A DNA stretch of 37,197 bases from Pseudomonadota bacterium (GCA_021808445.1 JAKBBP010000011.1:1534-38730); one strand, 5' to 3'; positions 22,934 through 30,941 are shown, counted from the first letter of the stretch. Made by a program: numbers and translations. The notes: generated by a model not told the origin, from the sequence alone.

Positions 22934-23281
22934 ATGACGATTGCGCAACTGACCGTTGGCGAACTCCATGACATGCTCGACAACCACCCCGAGGAGCTGG
23001 GCTCCTGGCAGGTGGTGGACGTGCGCGAGCCCTGGGAGCTCGAACGCGCGAGCATTCGCCACCAGCGCTTCCAGTGCACGCCCATCCCCATGGCCACGAT
23101 CCCGCTGCGCCAGGGCGAACTCGAGCGAGGCAAGAAACTGCTGATCATGTGCCGCACCGGCGGGCGCAGCACCCAGGTGGCGAACTTCCTGCTGCAGAAC
23201 GGCTTCGAGCAGGTCTACAACCTGCAGGGCGGCATCACGGCGTGGTCGCGCGAAATCGACCCGTCGATCCCGACCTACTGA
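22934..23281 (+). CDS. single-domain rhodanese-like protein
   Basis: A 115-residue rhodanese fold with the active-site loop CRTGGRST (Cys at about 74), N-terminal VVDVREPWE and the typical closing NLQGGITAWSREIDPSIPTY. The intact Cys suggests sulfur (persulfide) transfer; acceptors are unknown. It follows the PCMT-like gene in the same orientation. Its stop overlaps the waaA stop on the opposite strand, a tail-to-tail overlap of 7 bases. Confidence 0.93.
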   Translation: MTIAQLTVGELHDMLDNHPEELGSWQVVDVREPWELERASIRHQRFQCTPIPMATIPLRQGELERGKKLLIMCRTGGRSTQVANFLLQNGFEQVYNLQGGITAWSREIDPSIPTY

Positions 23282-24660
23282 CCAGGCTCGGAGCCGGACC
23301 CCGGCTGCCGGCGCGTCGCGGCATTGCGCAGGCGCTGCGCGATCCAGTGCGCCTGCGCCCGCGCGGCGCCTCGGTGGGCCGAGCTGAACTGCCGCGCCGC
23401 GGTGCGCGCCCGCTGCAGCGCCACGTCGTCATCCAGCCAGCCCAGCAGGCGCTTCCACACGCCCTCGGCGTCCCCCGCACGAGCCACCGCTCCGGCCTGC
23501 TCGCCCTGCTCCACCGCCTGCGCGAAATTGAACACATGGGGCCCCATCACCACGGGGCATCCCTCGGCGCAGGCCTCGATCAGGTTCTGGCCGCCCAGAG
23601 GCAACAGACTGCCGCCGACGAAGGCCGCATCGGACATGGCGTAGTACGCCGGCATTTCGCCGATGCTGTCGCCGATCCATACGTCGAGCTCGGCGTCGGG
23701 CTCCCCGCGACTGCGCGAACCGTGACGCAGCCCGCGCTGATCCAGCAGGGCTTGCAGGGCGGCGACGCGCTCCAGGTGACGCGGCACCAGCACCACCAGC
23801 GCGCGTCGGGACAGGCCCCCAGGCATGGCATCCAGCAACAGCTGTTCCTCGGCTGCGCCGCGATCCTCCCGGGTGGAGGCCAGCACCAGCACCCGGCGCG
23901 CGGCCGCGGCCCTCCAGCGCTGGCCCTGGGCCCGCAGGGCGGCGTCGGCGCGCCGGTCGAACTTGAGGTTGCCGGCCACCACCACGTCGCGCACGCCCAG
24001 ACCACGCAGGCGCGAGGCGTCGCCTCCGGTCTGCGCGGCTGCCCCGGCCAGGGCGCCGCAGGTGGCATGCGCCAGCGCGGGCCAGCGCGCCCAGCGCGCC
24101 GCACTGCGCGCCGAAAGTCGGGCATTCGCCAGCAGCAGCTGGATACCCCGGTCGGCGCAGGCACGAGCCAGGTTGGGCCAGAGCTCGGTTTCCATCAACA
24201 CCCCCACGCTGGGCTGGAAATGCTCGAGGAATCGGCGCACCGCCCAGGGCAGGTCGTAGGGCAGCCAGACCTGCGCATCCCCCTCTCGCAGCAATTCGAC
24301 ACCGGCGCCGCGCCCCGTGGGCGTGGTGTGGGTGAGCAGCAGGCGCAAGCCGGGAATCTCCCGCCGCAGCGATTCCAGCAGAGGAGCCGCCGCGCGGGTC
24401 TCGCCCAGGGACACCGCGTGCAGCCACAGCAGCGGCGCCTCGCCGCGCGCGGGAGCTGCCGCGCGGTAGTGCCCGAAGCGCTCGCCCAGGTGGGCGCGGT
24501 ACAGCGCGTCGCCCCGCGAGCGCCAGAGCAGGCGCAACACGGCCAGGGGCGCGAGCAGCCACCAGGCCAGGGTGTACAGGCGGACCGCGCGCCGCTGCGC
24601 GAGCCTGCCCGCGGGATCCTGGCGCCCGCGCTCACCTCCCCGCGGAGCGTGCGCGCTCAT
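23275..24660 (-). CDS. waaA: 3-deoxy-D-manno-octulosonic acid (Kdo) transferase
   Basis: A 461-residue GT30 enzyme that adds Kdo to lipid IVA at the cytoplasmic face of the inner membrane. A hydrophobic anchor lies at about 28-46. HAVSLGE (81-87) and ETELWPN (157-163) are the conserved catalytic and binding motifs. The C-terminal GGSLLPLGGQNLIEA and CPVVMGPHVFNF complete the GT-B fold. The N-terminal 25 residues are charged and variable. Its ATG overlaps the waaC stop (ATGA), so translation is coupled. Last gene of manB/algC-waaC-waaA, convergent with the rhodanese gene. Mono- versus bifunctionality cannot be judged. Confidence 0.94.
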   Translation of the reverse strand: MSAHAPRGGERGRQDPAGRLAQRRAVRLYTLAWWLLAPLAVLRLLWRSRGDALYRAHLGERFGHYRAAAPARGEAPLLWLHAVSLGETRAAAPLLESLRREIPGLRLLLTHTTPTGRGAGVELLREGDAQVWLPYDLPWAVRRFLEHFQPSVGVLMETELWPNLARACADRGIQLLLANARLSARSAARWARWPALAHATCGALAGAAAQTGGDASRLRGLGVRDVVVAGNLKFDRRADAALRAQGQRWRAAAARRVLVLASTREDRGAAEEQLLLDAMPGGLSRRALVVLVPRHLERVAALQALLDQRGLRHGSRSRGEPDAELDVWIGDSIGEMPAYYAMSDAAFVGGSLLPLGGQNLIEACAEGCPVVMGPHVFNFAQAVEQGEQAGAVARAGDAEGVWKRLLGWLDDDVALQRARTAARQFSSAHRGAARAQAHWIAQRLRNAATRRQPGSGSEPGQ

Positions 24661-25730
24661 GCGCGACCGCCTGTCGCGGGTCCTGCCGCGGGTCCTGCCG
24701 CCGTGTCCGTTGGTCCACGCTGCGCCAGCATGTCGAGCGCGGCCTGCAGAACCTGCGCGCTGCTGGGCGCGCGGCCGATCTCGCCCAGGTTTCGATGCGG
24801 CGAGCTGGCCTGAATGCCCACGTGCAGCGGCGAGGTGGCGGTGTAGACCCCCACCACCGGGCATTGCACGGCGGCCGCCAGAAAACTCAGGCCCGTGTCG
24901 ACCCCCACCACCAGCGAGGCCGCGGCGAAGGCCTGCGCCCACTCGAGCAGTCCCAGCCGGCGCGGCGCCACGACCACCGGTGCCGCGGCCGGGTCGGCGA
25001 CAGCGGCGAGCACGCGCTCCGCGATGCGCTGGGCGCGCGCCCGTTCGATGTCGCTGCCCCAGGCCAGCACCAGGGCCAGCCCGCGCTCGCGAAGCTGGAT
25101 GCCCAGATCCGCCCAGGCGTCCTCCGGCCAGAGCTTCTCGTCGCGAGCGGTGGCCGAAAGCAGCACGGCGAAGGGCGCGCGGCCGGGCAATCCCTCGGGG
25201 CGCACGGCCGTCGGGCGCAGGCCGTAGACCGGCTCGCCCTGCACCGCGTAGCCCAGCGCCCATGCGCACAGCATGCGGTAGCGAAGCACGGCCGACAGCG
25301 TATCGAAGGGCGGCGCGCTCATGCGCCGGTCGTACAGGCAGGCCGCCAGGGGTTCGCGGCAGGCACGCCCCTTCCAGCCATAGCGCGTGCCTTGCGCCAG
25401 CCGGGCGAGGATCGCGCTCTTGCACAGGCCCTGCAGATCGATGACCGCGTCGAAGTGCCGGGCGGCAAGATCCGCCCGCAGTTCGCGCCACTGCGCGCGG
25501 GTCTGCGCTGCCAGCGGGCGGCGGCGCCACTCGCGCCAGGGCACCGCGATCGCGCGCTCCACGCCGGGGTGCTGGCGGACCAGGTCGGCATAGCCGGGCT
25601 CGAGCATCCATTCGATGCGCGAGCCCGGCCGGTGGTGCAGGATGTCCTGCACCACCGGCAGAGCCTGCACGACATCGCCCATCGAACTGGTCTTGACCAG
25701 CAGCACCCGCAAGGGCCTGGAATCGGGCAT
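24657..25730 (-). CDS. waaC: lipopolysaccharide heptosyltransferase I
   Basis: A 357-residue GT9 family enzyme that transfers the first L-glycero-D-manno-heptose to Kdo2-lipid A. N-terminal VLLVKTSSMGDVVQALPVV is the signature of WaaC; DAVIDLQGLCKSAIL and YGWKGRACREPLA follow the family pattern. The C-terminal nucleotide-sugar site VGVDTGLSFLAAA with GVYTATSP is intact. The last 20 residues are Ala/Gly/Pro-rich and variable. It begins 11 bases after manB/algC ends and shares an ATGA overlap with waaA. Confidence 0.93.
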   Translation of the reverse strand: MPDSRPLRVLLVKTSSMGDVVQALPVVQDILHHRPGSRIEWMLEPGYADLVRQHPGVERAIAVPWREWRRRPLAAQTRAQWRELRADLAARHFDAVIDLQGLCKSAILARLAQGTRYGWKGRACREPLAACLYDRRMSAPPFDTLSAVLRYRMLCAWALGYAVQGEPVYGLRPTAVRPEGLPGRAPFAVLLSATARDEKLWPEDAWADLGIQLRERGLALVLAWGSDIERARAQRIAERVLAAVADPAAAPVVVAPRRLGLLEWAQAFAAASLVVGVDTGLSFLAAAVQCPVVGVYTATSPLHVGIQASSPHRNLGEIGRAPSSAQVLQAALDMLAQRGPTDTAAGPAAGPATGGRA

Positions 25731-25741
25731 CGCCGGGGGGG

Positions 25742-27118
25742 TCAGAAGGGCAGCTTCAGGTCGGGCTGCAATTGCAGCAGTGCGGCGCGGAACTCCTCCT
25801 GGATGCGCCGCAGGCCGGCCTGGTCGTGGGCCTCGAAACGCAGGACCACGCAGGGCGTCGTGTTGGACGGACGGGCCAGGCCGAAGCCGTCGTCGTACTC
25901 CGCGCGCACCCCGTCGATGGTGTGTACCCGGCGGGAGCCGGGAAAACGCCCTTCGCGCTGAAGGCGCTCGCACAGGGAGAACTGCTGCTGCGCCTCGGTC
26001 GGGATCTTCAGCTCGGGCGTGGATACCGAATCGGGCAGCGCGAGCAGCTCGGCCTGCACGTCGGCCACGCGCGACAACAGTTCCAGCAGGCGCGCGGCCC
26101 CGTACTGGGCATCGTCGAATCCGTACCAGCGATCCTTGAAAAAGATGTGCCCGCTCATCTCGCCGGCCAGCGGCGCGCCCACTTCCTTCATGCGCGCCTT
26201 GATCAGCGAATGGCCGGTGCGCCACATCATCGCCTCGCCGCCGTGGCGCTGCACCCAGGGGGCGAGGTTGGCGGTGCACTTGACGTCGAAGATGATCGGC
26301 GCGCCGGGGTGGCGCCCCAGCACATCGGCCGCGTACAGCATCAGCTGGCGGTCGGGCCAGATCACGTGGCCGTCCTTGGTCACCACGCCCAGGCGGTCTC
26401 CGTCGCCGTCGAAGGCCAGGCCGATCTCGGCATCGCCTTCGCGCAGCGCGCGCTGCAGGTCCTCGAGGTTGTGCGGATCCGCCGGATCGGGGTGGTGGTT
26501 GGGGAAACTCCCGTCGACCTCGCAGAACAGCTCGGTGACCTCGCAGCCCAAGCGGCGCAGCAGCTCGGGAGCGAAGGCTCCGGCCACCCCGTTGCCGCAA
26601 TCCACCGCCACGCGCATGGGGCGCGCCAGGCGGATGTCCGACACGATGCGCTGCAGGTAGGGCTCGACCACGCTGGCACTGCTCAGCGCCCCGCTTCCCT
26701 GCGCATAGGTCTCCGACACCGTCAGCTCGCGCAGCGCGGCAATGTCCTCTCCGTGCAGCGCGTCCCCACCCAGCACCATCTTCAGGCCGTTGTACTCCGG
26801 CGGGTTGTGGCTGCCGGTGATCTGGATGCCATTGGCGACCTCGGTGGTGGCGCAGGCGAAATACAGCATCGGCGTGGCGTTCATGCCCAGGTCGATCACG
26901 TCGAGGCCGCCGGCGCGCAAACCTGCCGCCAGCGCGGCCCCCAGGCGAGGCCCGGAATCGCGCCCGTCGCGACTGATGTAGACGGCCTGCTGGCCGCGCG
27001 CGCGCGCCACGGTGGCGTAGGCGCGACCGATGTGCTCGCAGGCGGTCTCGGTGAGGGAGCGGTCGACGATGCCACGGATGTCGTAGGCCTTGAACAGCGA
27101 AGGATCGAGTTGTGCCAT
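25742..27118 (-). CDS. phosphomannomutase/phosphoglucomutase
   Basis: A 458-residue alpha-D-phosphohexomutase of the AlgC/ManB type. The phosphoserine loop TGSHNPPEYN has S103, the metal site DGDGDR is at 237-242, the sugar-binding loop GEMSGH at 319-324 and the phosphate-binding RPSNTTP at 416-422. It interconverts mannose-6-P and mannose-1-P (and glucose phosphates), supplying GDP-mannose or UDP-glucose for LPS and exopolysaccharide. ATG 27118 (MAQLDPSLFKAYDIRG) is the family start; a longer frame from 27169 adds 17 unconserved residues. First gene of the LPS operon, divergent from apaH across 78 bases. Confidence 0.95.
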   Translation of the reverse strand: MAQLDPSLFKAYDIRGIVDRSLTETACEHIGRAYATVARARGQQAVYISRDGRDSGPRLGAALAAGLRAGGLDVIDLGMNATPMLYFACATTEVANGIQITGSHNPPEYNGLKMVLGGDALHGEDIAALRELTVSETYAQGSGALSSASVVEPYLQRIVSDIRLARPMRVAVDCGNGVAGAFAPELLRRLGCEVTELFCEVDGSFPNHHPDPADPHNLEDLQRALREGDAEIGLAFDGDGDRLGVVTKDGHVIWPDRQLMLYAADVLGRHPGAPIIFDVKCTANLAPWVQRHGGEAMMWRTGHSLIKARMKEVGAPLAGEMSGHIFFKDRWYGFDDAQYGAARLLELLSRVADVQAELLALPDSVSTPELKIPTEAQQQFSLCERLQREGRFPGSRRVHTIDGVRAEYDDGFGLARPSNTTPCVVLRFEAHDQAGLRRIQEEFRAALLQLQPDLKLPF

Positions 27119-27196
27119 GGATTGCGTGCGGTGGAACCCGGGGCCACGCGGGCCGCCGGGTCGAGGCAAAATGCCATTTTCTCATGCCGACTCGTC

Positions 27197-28036
27197 ATGG
27201 CCACCTATCTTCTCGGCGACCTGCAAGGCTGCGACCAGGCCTTCGCGCGTTTGCTGGATCACCTGCGCTTCGATCCGGCCTGCGATCGCCTGATCGTGCT
27301 GGGTGATGCCGTCAATCGCGGCCCCGGCTCGGCCGCATGCCTGCGTCGCCTGATGCGCCTGGGAGCCAGTGCGCAATGCCTGCTGGGCAATCACGATCTG
27401 CACCTGCTCGCCGTGGCGGAGGGCGTTCGCCGCGCGCACCGCAGCGACACGCTCGACGACATCCTGCGCGCTCCCGATCGCGACGAGCTGTTGCAGTGGG
27501 TGCGCGAGCGACCGCTGGCCCTGCTCGAACAGGGCTGGTTGCTGGTGCACGCGGGCGTGATGCCGGACTGGAGCGTGCACCAGACCCTGGAACTGGCCGG
27601 CGAGGTCGAGGCCCAGCTGCGCGCACAGGATCTTCGTGGCTTCCTGGCCGATCTGTTCGGCAACGAACCGGCGCGCTGGTCGCCGGCCCTGCGCGACGCC
27701 GAGCGCTGGCGCCTGACGGTCAACGCCCTGACCCGCCTGCGCTACATCGACACCCGCGACGGGAGCATCGACTTCCATTGCAAGCAGGCTCCGGCGGGAG
27801 CGCCGCCGGAGCTGCTGCCCTGGTTCGCGGTTCCCGGGCGCGCCACGCGCGGCACGCCGATGGCCTTCGGGCACTGGTCCACCCTCGGGCTGTCGTGGAG
27901 CGATGGCGCGCTGTGCCTGGACAGCGGCTGCCTCTGGGGGGGCGCGCTGAGCTGCCTGCGCCTTCAGACGCCGCTGCGTCCCTGGCTGGAGCTGCGCTCG
28001 CTACCCTGCGCCTGCCAGCGCAAACCCGGCGCCTGA
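27197..28036 (+). CDS. apaH: symmetrical bis(5'-nucleosyl)-tetraphosphatase
   Basis: A 279-residue calcineurin-like phosphoesterase that hydrolyses Ap4A to two ADP and also removes Np4 caps from RNA. Metal motifs GDLQG (7-11), GDAVNRGP (36-43) and GNHD (64-67) are intact, and later blocks LVHAGVMPDW and FGHWSTLGL complete the site. The C-terminal SGCLWGGALSCLRL matches the ApaH end. It starts at the ATG at 27197; the longer open frame upstream is antisense to manB/algC. rpmB follows after 87 bases that contain a promoter. Confidence 0.94.
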   Translation: MATYLLGDLQGCDQAFARLLDHLRFDPACDRLIVLGDAVNRGPGSAACLRRLMRLGASAQCLLGNHDLHLLAVAEGVRRAHRSDTLDDILRAPDRDELLQWVRERPLALLEQGWLLVHAGVMPDWSVHQTLELAGEVEAQLRAQDLRGFLADLFGNEPARWSPALRDAERWRLTVNALTRLRYIDTRDGSIDFHCKQAPAGAPPELLPWFAVPGRATRGTPMAFGHWSTLGLSWSDGALCLDSGCLWGGALSCLRLQTPLRPWLELRSLPCACQRKPGA

Positions 28037-28057
28037 GGCCCGGCAGGCCCCTCCCCC

Positions 28058-28086
28058 TGGGCATGCAGGGCAATCCCGTGTACAAT
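28058..28086 (+). promoter_or_regulatory. promoter of rpmB-rpmG
   Basis: TGGGCA (28058-28063, four of six) and TACAAT (28081-28086, five of six) are separated by exactly 17 bases. They lie 37 bases upstream of rpmB, as expected for a strongly expressed ribosomal operon. Confidence 0.5.
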
Positions 28087-28123
28087 GGCCGTTTTTGCCA
28101 ACGCTTATAAAGTGGAGTGCTGT

Positions 28124-28357
28124 ATGGCACGCGTCTGTCAGGTTACCGGCAAAGCGCCGATGGTGGGCAACAACGTTTCCCACGCCAACAACAAGACCAA
28201 GCGTCGCTTCCTGCCCAACCTGCAATACCGCAGGATCTGGGTGGAGAGCGAGAACCGTTTCGTGCGCCTGCGCGTCTCGAACGCCGGCCTGCGCCTGATC
28301 GACAAGGTCGGCATCGATGCCGTGCTGTCGGATCTGCGCGCTCGCGGTGAAGTCTGA
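28124..28357 (+). CDS. rpmB: 50S ribosomal protein L28 (bL28)
   Basis: A 77-residue bL28: [20 protein letters not shown], then the basic [13 protein letters not shown] and [15 protein letters not shown], all characteristic. Start at 28124, with a GGAG ribosome site upstream; a 13-residue longer frame is not part of the family. rpmG follows after 28 bases. The protein has one cysteine and no CxxC pairs, so it is the zinc-free form. Confidence 0.98.
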   Translation: MARVCQVTGKAPMVGNNVSHANNKTKRRFLPNLQYRRIWVESENRFVRLRVSNAGLRLIDKVGIDAVLSDLRARGEV

Positions 28358-28385
28358 ATTCGTCAAGCAACAGGAGTGACGCGCC

Positions 28386-28553
28386 ATGGCCAAAGGCGGA
28401 CGTGAAAAGATCAAGCTGGAGTCGACCGCCGGAACCGGTCACTTCTACACCACGACCAAGAACAAGCGCATCCAGCCGGAGAAGATGGAAATCGCCAAGT
28501 TCGATCCGGTTGCGCGCAAGCACGTGGTGTACAAGGAAACCAAGCTGAAGTAA
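28386..28553 (+). CDS. rpmG: 50S ribosomal protein L33 (bL33)
   Basis: A 55-residue bL33 starting [20 protein letters not shown] and continuing [20 protein letters not shown] to the end VYKETKLK. It lacks cysteines, so it is the zinc-independent type common in beta-proteobacteria. An AGGAG ribosome site lies 8 bases before the ATG. It is the second gene of the rpmB-rpmG operon and is followed by a strong intrinsic terminator. Confidence 0.98.
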   Translation: MAKGGREKIKLESTAGTGHFYTTTKNKRIQPEKMEIAKFDPVARKHVVYKETKLK

Positions 28554-28602
28554 GAAGACCCGGGAGCTGGCTGACGCAGCAAGCCGCCGCAAGCCCCCCG
28601 TC

Positions 28603-28632
28603 GCAAAAACCCGCCCTCCGGCGGGTTTTTGC
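28603..28632 (+). terminator. intrinsic terminator of rpmB-rpmG
   Basis: gcaaaaacccgcc and ggcgggtttttgc pair perfectly over 13 bases around the loop ctcc, with U-rich sequence in the descending arm and another TTTT just after. It stands 50 bases past the rpmG stop. Confidence 0.9.
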
Positions 28633-28657
28633 TTTTGGGCCCGCGCGCGGCGCCCAC

Positions 28658-28681
28658 AAAAAAGCCAGCCGAAGCTGGCTT
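28658..28681 (-). terminator. intrinsic terminator of the Ala-rich lipoprotein gene
   Basis: On the minus strand AAGCCAGC-TTCG-GCTGGCTT forms an 8-bp stem with a stable UUCG loop and is followed by a run of U. It lies 45 bases beyond the lipoprotein stop and faces the rpmG terminator, so the two converging transcripts are both closed here. Confidence 0.88.
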
Positions 28682-28726
28682 TCCTGCTCGACGCAGCAGC
28701 GGGCCGCAGCCCGCCGTCAGGACGAT

Positions 28727-28978
28727 TTACTTCTTGTCGGCGCTGCTGGCGGCCGAAGCGGCCGGAGCGGCAGCGGAGGCCGGGGCCGACGCGGCGGCGG
28801 CGGAAGCAGCCGGAGCAGCCTTCGAGGCAGCGGCGGCGGGCGCCGAGGCGGCCGCAGCGGAAGCAGCCGGGGCGGCGGCGGAGGCCGGAGCCGAGGCGGG
28901 AGCAGCTTCTTCCTTCTTGCCGCAGGCCGCCAGAGCCAGAGCAGCGATCATGGAAGCCAACAGAACGGACTTTTTCAT
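28727..28978 (-). CDS. small Ala-rich lipoprotein
   Basis: An 83-residue protein: signal peptide MKKSVLLASMIAALALAAC with lipobox LAAC (Cys at about 19), a charged GKKEEAAP linker, then about 55 residues of Ala, Ser and Pro with a single Lys, ending SSADKK. The segment ASAPASAAAPAASAA occurs twice, so it is internally duplicated. I know no function; it could be a flexible outer-membrane lipoprotein or a surface spacer. The ATG at 28978 is preceded by GAGG six bases upstream; an in-frame TTG at 28990 is a poorer start. It has its own candidate -10 box and terminator, so it is a monocistronic and possibly highly expressed gene. Confidence 0.85.
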   Translation of the reverse strand: MKKSVLLASMIAALALAACGKKEEAAPASAPASAAAPAASAAAASAPAAAASKAAPAASAAAASAPASAAAPAASAASSADKK

Positions 28979-29091
28979 TTGATTCCTCAAGCGTCAGAAC
29001 AAGACACAGGCCATGGAACCGGACAACGCCGGCTGAATTTTGGGAAGCTTGAACCCGCCGCCCACGTCTGCGGCGCACAGTTCAGGTGAAA

Positions 29092-29097
29092 AGTATA
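29092..29097 (-). promoter_or_regulatory. candidate -10 box of the Ala-rich lipoprotein gene
   Basis: TATACT on the minus strand (five of six matches) lies about 113 bases upstream of the lipoprotein ATG, giving a leader of roughly 105 bases. The -35 is weak. The leader shows no structure I can name. Confidence 0.35.
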
Positions 29098-29158
29098 GCG
29101 CCACCTCGGGTTTGCCCCGATAGCCTCGTGATGTTTGCATCCAAATGTTGCGAAACGT

Positions 29159-29656
29159 TCACAAGCCGAGCGCCCGTGGCGCGAAACCCGGCTCGGCCAG
29201 CTCCCAGGCCTGATCGAAGAACTGCAGCGAGGCCTGGGCCTCCCGCCCGTCCTGCCGCAGGGCCCGGCGCTCGCGCTGCGCGGGCAGCGCCACCAGGGCA
29301 TGCTCGCGCAGCCACAGGCCCTCCGAGGGCGCCTCGATGCCGGGCGGGAGTTCGCGACACTCGAGCAGGTGCGCGAAATCCTCGCGCCAGGTCACGAAGC
29401 GCGAGCACGAGGCCAGGAGCCGCGAATAGTCGCGCGCGAGCAGGCGAACGCACAGGCGCCGGCGTGGCAGGGCCCAGCGCCTGAGCGCCTGCACCACGGC
29501 GCTCTCGTCGAGCGGCCAGTCCTCGTAGTCCGCGCTGTACATGCACCACTGCGCTCCCGGATCGAGCAACAGCTCGCGCACAGCCTGGCGCCAGGCCTCT
29601 CGCCCCTCGATGAGCTGCTGCGCCGGCCGCGCCTGGGGGTCCTGCGTGGAATCCAT
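29159..29656 (-). CDS. hypothetical protein next to the uL16 hydroxylase gene
   Basis: A 165-residue soluble protein I do not recognise. It begins with a Gln/Pro-rich tail, then a helix (about 20-33), a strand-like segment with conserved-looking WCMYSADYEDWPLDE (about 37-51), an Arg-rich section RRRLCVRLLARDYSRLLASC, and a C-terminal FDQAWELAEPGFAPRALGL. The pattern of a strand, 'D.E.WPL', helix and basic loop is reminiscent of small phospholipase-D-like or nucleic-acid-binding folds in uncharacterised beta-proteobacterial proteins, but no catalytic motif is evident. It starts 36 bases after the stop of the uL16 hydroxylase gene, so it is likely co-transcribed. Confidence 0.75.
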   Translation of the reverse strand: MDSTQDPQARPAQQLIEGREAWRQAVRELLLDPGAQWCMYSADYEDWPLDESAVVQALRRWALPRRRLCVRLLARDYSRLLASCSRFVTWREDFAHLLECRELPPGIEAPSEGLWLREHALVALPAQRERRALRQDGREAQASLQFFDQAWELAEPGFAPRALGL

Positions 29657-29692
29657 CGACGTCTCCAGAGGCCTGCCGCTCGCGCCGGCCCT

Positions 29693-30826
29693 TCACGCTT
29701 GCCGGGCGTGCGCCCAGCCGAGCCCGCACCATTGCAGCATCAACTCGCGCTCGGCCGCGGTGGCAGTTGCGTATTGTGCGGCATCGAGTTCGCGCGCATC
29801 GGCCAGGCGCCGCAGCAGGGTGGAGCGGGCAAGCTCGCCCGGCACGCTTTCCCCGTTGATGCTCAGGCCGGAGGAACTCCACAGCATGCGGCTGCGGCGA
29901 TCCAGGCGCAGGCCGTGGCGCACCGCGACGCGGGCCGCATCGCGTGCATCGCCGGACGCGAACACCACTTCCTGCTTCGGCTCCGTGAGCAGCTCGCCCA
30001 GGGCCTGCGCGAAGTCGGCGCGCCCGGGGCGCAGGCGCGCGAAGGCCTCGGCCACGAAGCGGACCATGTCCTCCGGCAGGCGCGCGGGGTGCGCACCGAC
30101 GGCCGCCGACAGCTTGCCTCGATCGCTGTAGCGCGGAGCCGGCTGCAAGTCCTCGGCCATTTTCCACAGCAGCTGGCGCAGCAGTTCATCGCCGGGGGGC
30201 GCACGAAATCCCACCGAATAGGTCATGCATTCACCCTGGGCGATTCCGTCGTGCCCCCAGCCCGGCGGCAGGTACAGCAGGTCCCCGGGCTCGACGATGA
30301 AATCCTCCTGGGGCACGAAACCCCGCAGCAGCTTCAGGGGCTGCCCCGCCTGCATGCGCGGGCGATCCACCGCGCCGATGCGCCAGCGGCGACGCCCCTG
30401 TGCCTGCAACAGGAACACGTCGTACTCGTCGACATGGGGCCCCACCCCGCCGCCATCACTGGCCCAGGAGATCATCAGGTCGTCCAGGCGGGCATCCGGC
30501 ACGAAGCGGAAGCGGCGGAGCAAACGGGCCACGCCCTCGTCGTGCAGGTCCACCCCCTGCACCAGCAGGGTCCAGCGCGGCGCGCGCGCGGCCGGAAGAT
30601 CGCGCCGAGCCAGAGGCGCGTGGCGCACCTCCCAGTGCCTGCCCTCGCGCTGCACCACGCGGGCCTCCACATCGTCACGCAGCGCCAGCTCGAACAGCTC
30701 GCGCCGCGACAGCAGCGCCTGCATGTCCGGCAGAGCCTGCCGCACCAGCAGGGGCTTGCGCTGCCAGTACTCGCGCAGGAAACGCTGCCGGCCGATACCG
30801 GGGATCTCAAGCAGATGGGGGGACAC
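29693..30826 (-). CDS. ribosomal protein uL16 3-hydroxylase-like JmjC oxygenase (YcfD/RoxA family)
   Basis: A 377-residue Fe(II)/2-oxoglutarate oxygenase. The JmjC region (about 88-210) has the metal triad H131 and D133 in GPHVDEYDVF and H192 in PPGWGHDG. N-terminal REYWQRKPLLVRQAL is typical of YcfD. The C-terminal winged-helix-like region (about 220-377) is the dimerisation and substrate part. YcfD hydroxylates an arginine of ribosomal protein uL16. The GTG at 30826 is chosen because GGAGG lies 5 bases upstream and MSPHLLEIPG fits; no ATG is suitably placed. Divergent from the SlyD-like gene. Confidence 0.9.
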   Translation of the reverse strand: MSPHLLEIPGIGRQRFLREYWQRKPLLVRQALPDMQALLSRRELFELALRDDVEARVVQREGRHWEVRHAPLARRDLPAARAPRWTLLVQGVDLHDEGVARLLRRFRFVPDARLDDLMISWASDGGGVGPHVDEYDVFLLQAQGRRRWRIGAVDRPRMQAGQPLKLLRGFVPQEDFIVEPGDLLYLPPGWGHDGIAQGECMTYSVGFRAPPGDELLRQLLWKMAEDLQPAPRYSDRGKLSAAVGAHPARLPEDMVRFVAEAFARLRPGRADFAQALGELLTEPKQEVVFASGDARDAARVAVRHGLRLDRRSRMLWSSSGLSINGESVPGELARSTLLRRLADARELDAAQYATATAAERELMLQWCGLGWAHARQA

Positions 30827-30831
30827 GCAAA

Positions 30832-30836
30832 CCTCC
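30832..30836 (-). promoter_or_regulatory. ribosome binding site fixing the GTG start of the uL16 hydroxylase
   Basis: GGAGG on the minus strand, 5 bases before GTG. It decides the start, since the frame remains open far upstream. Confidence 0.75.
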
Positions 30837-30926
30837 GCGGGCGTTGCTCGACAGGCCGCGCAGTGTAGCCCGCCGCGGAGTGCGGGCGCGCGAGGTCCCC
30901 AAGCCCACGACGCGCGCCAGGCCGCG

Positions 30927-30941
30927 ATTGTGGCGCACAAT
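30927..30941. promoter_or_regulatory. perfect palindrome in the hydroxylase / SlyD-like divergent promoter region
   Basis: ATTGTG-GCG-CACAAT is a perfect 6-bp inverted repeat with a 3-base spacer, 54 bases before the SlyD-like ATG and 101 bases from the hydroxylase GTG. Each arm reads CACAAT in one direction, four of six against a -10 consensus, so it could be a symmetrical pair of -10 elements or an operator. Confidence 0.45.

Noticed and set aside
29082..30167. Alternative minus-strand frame of about 360 residues across the unknown protein and hydroxylase genes
   Set aside because: It overlaps two better frames and its product is Arg/Ala/Gly-rich with no motif.
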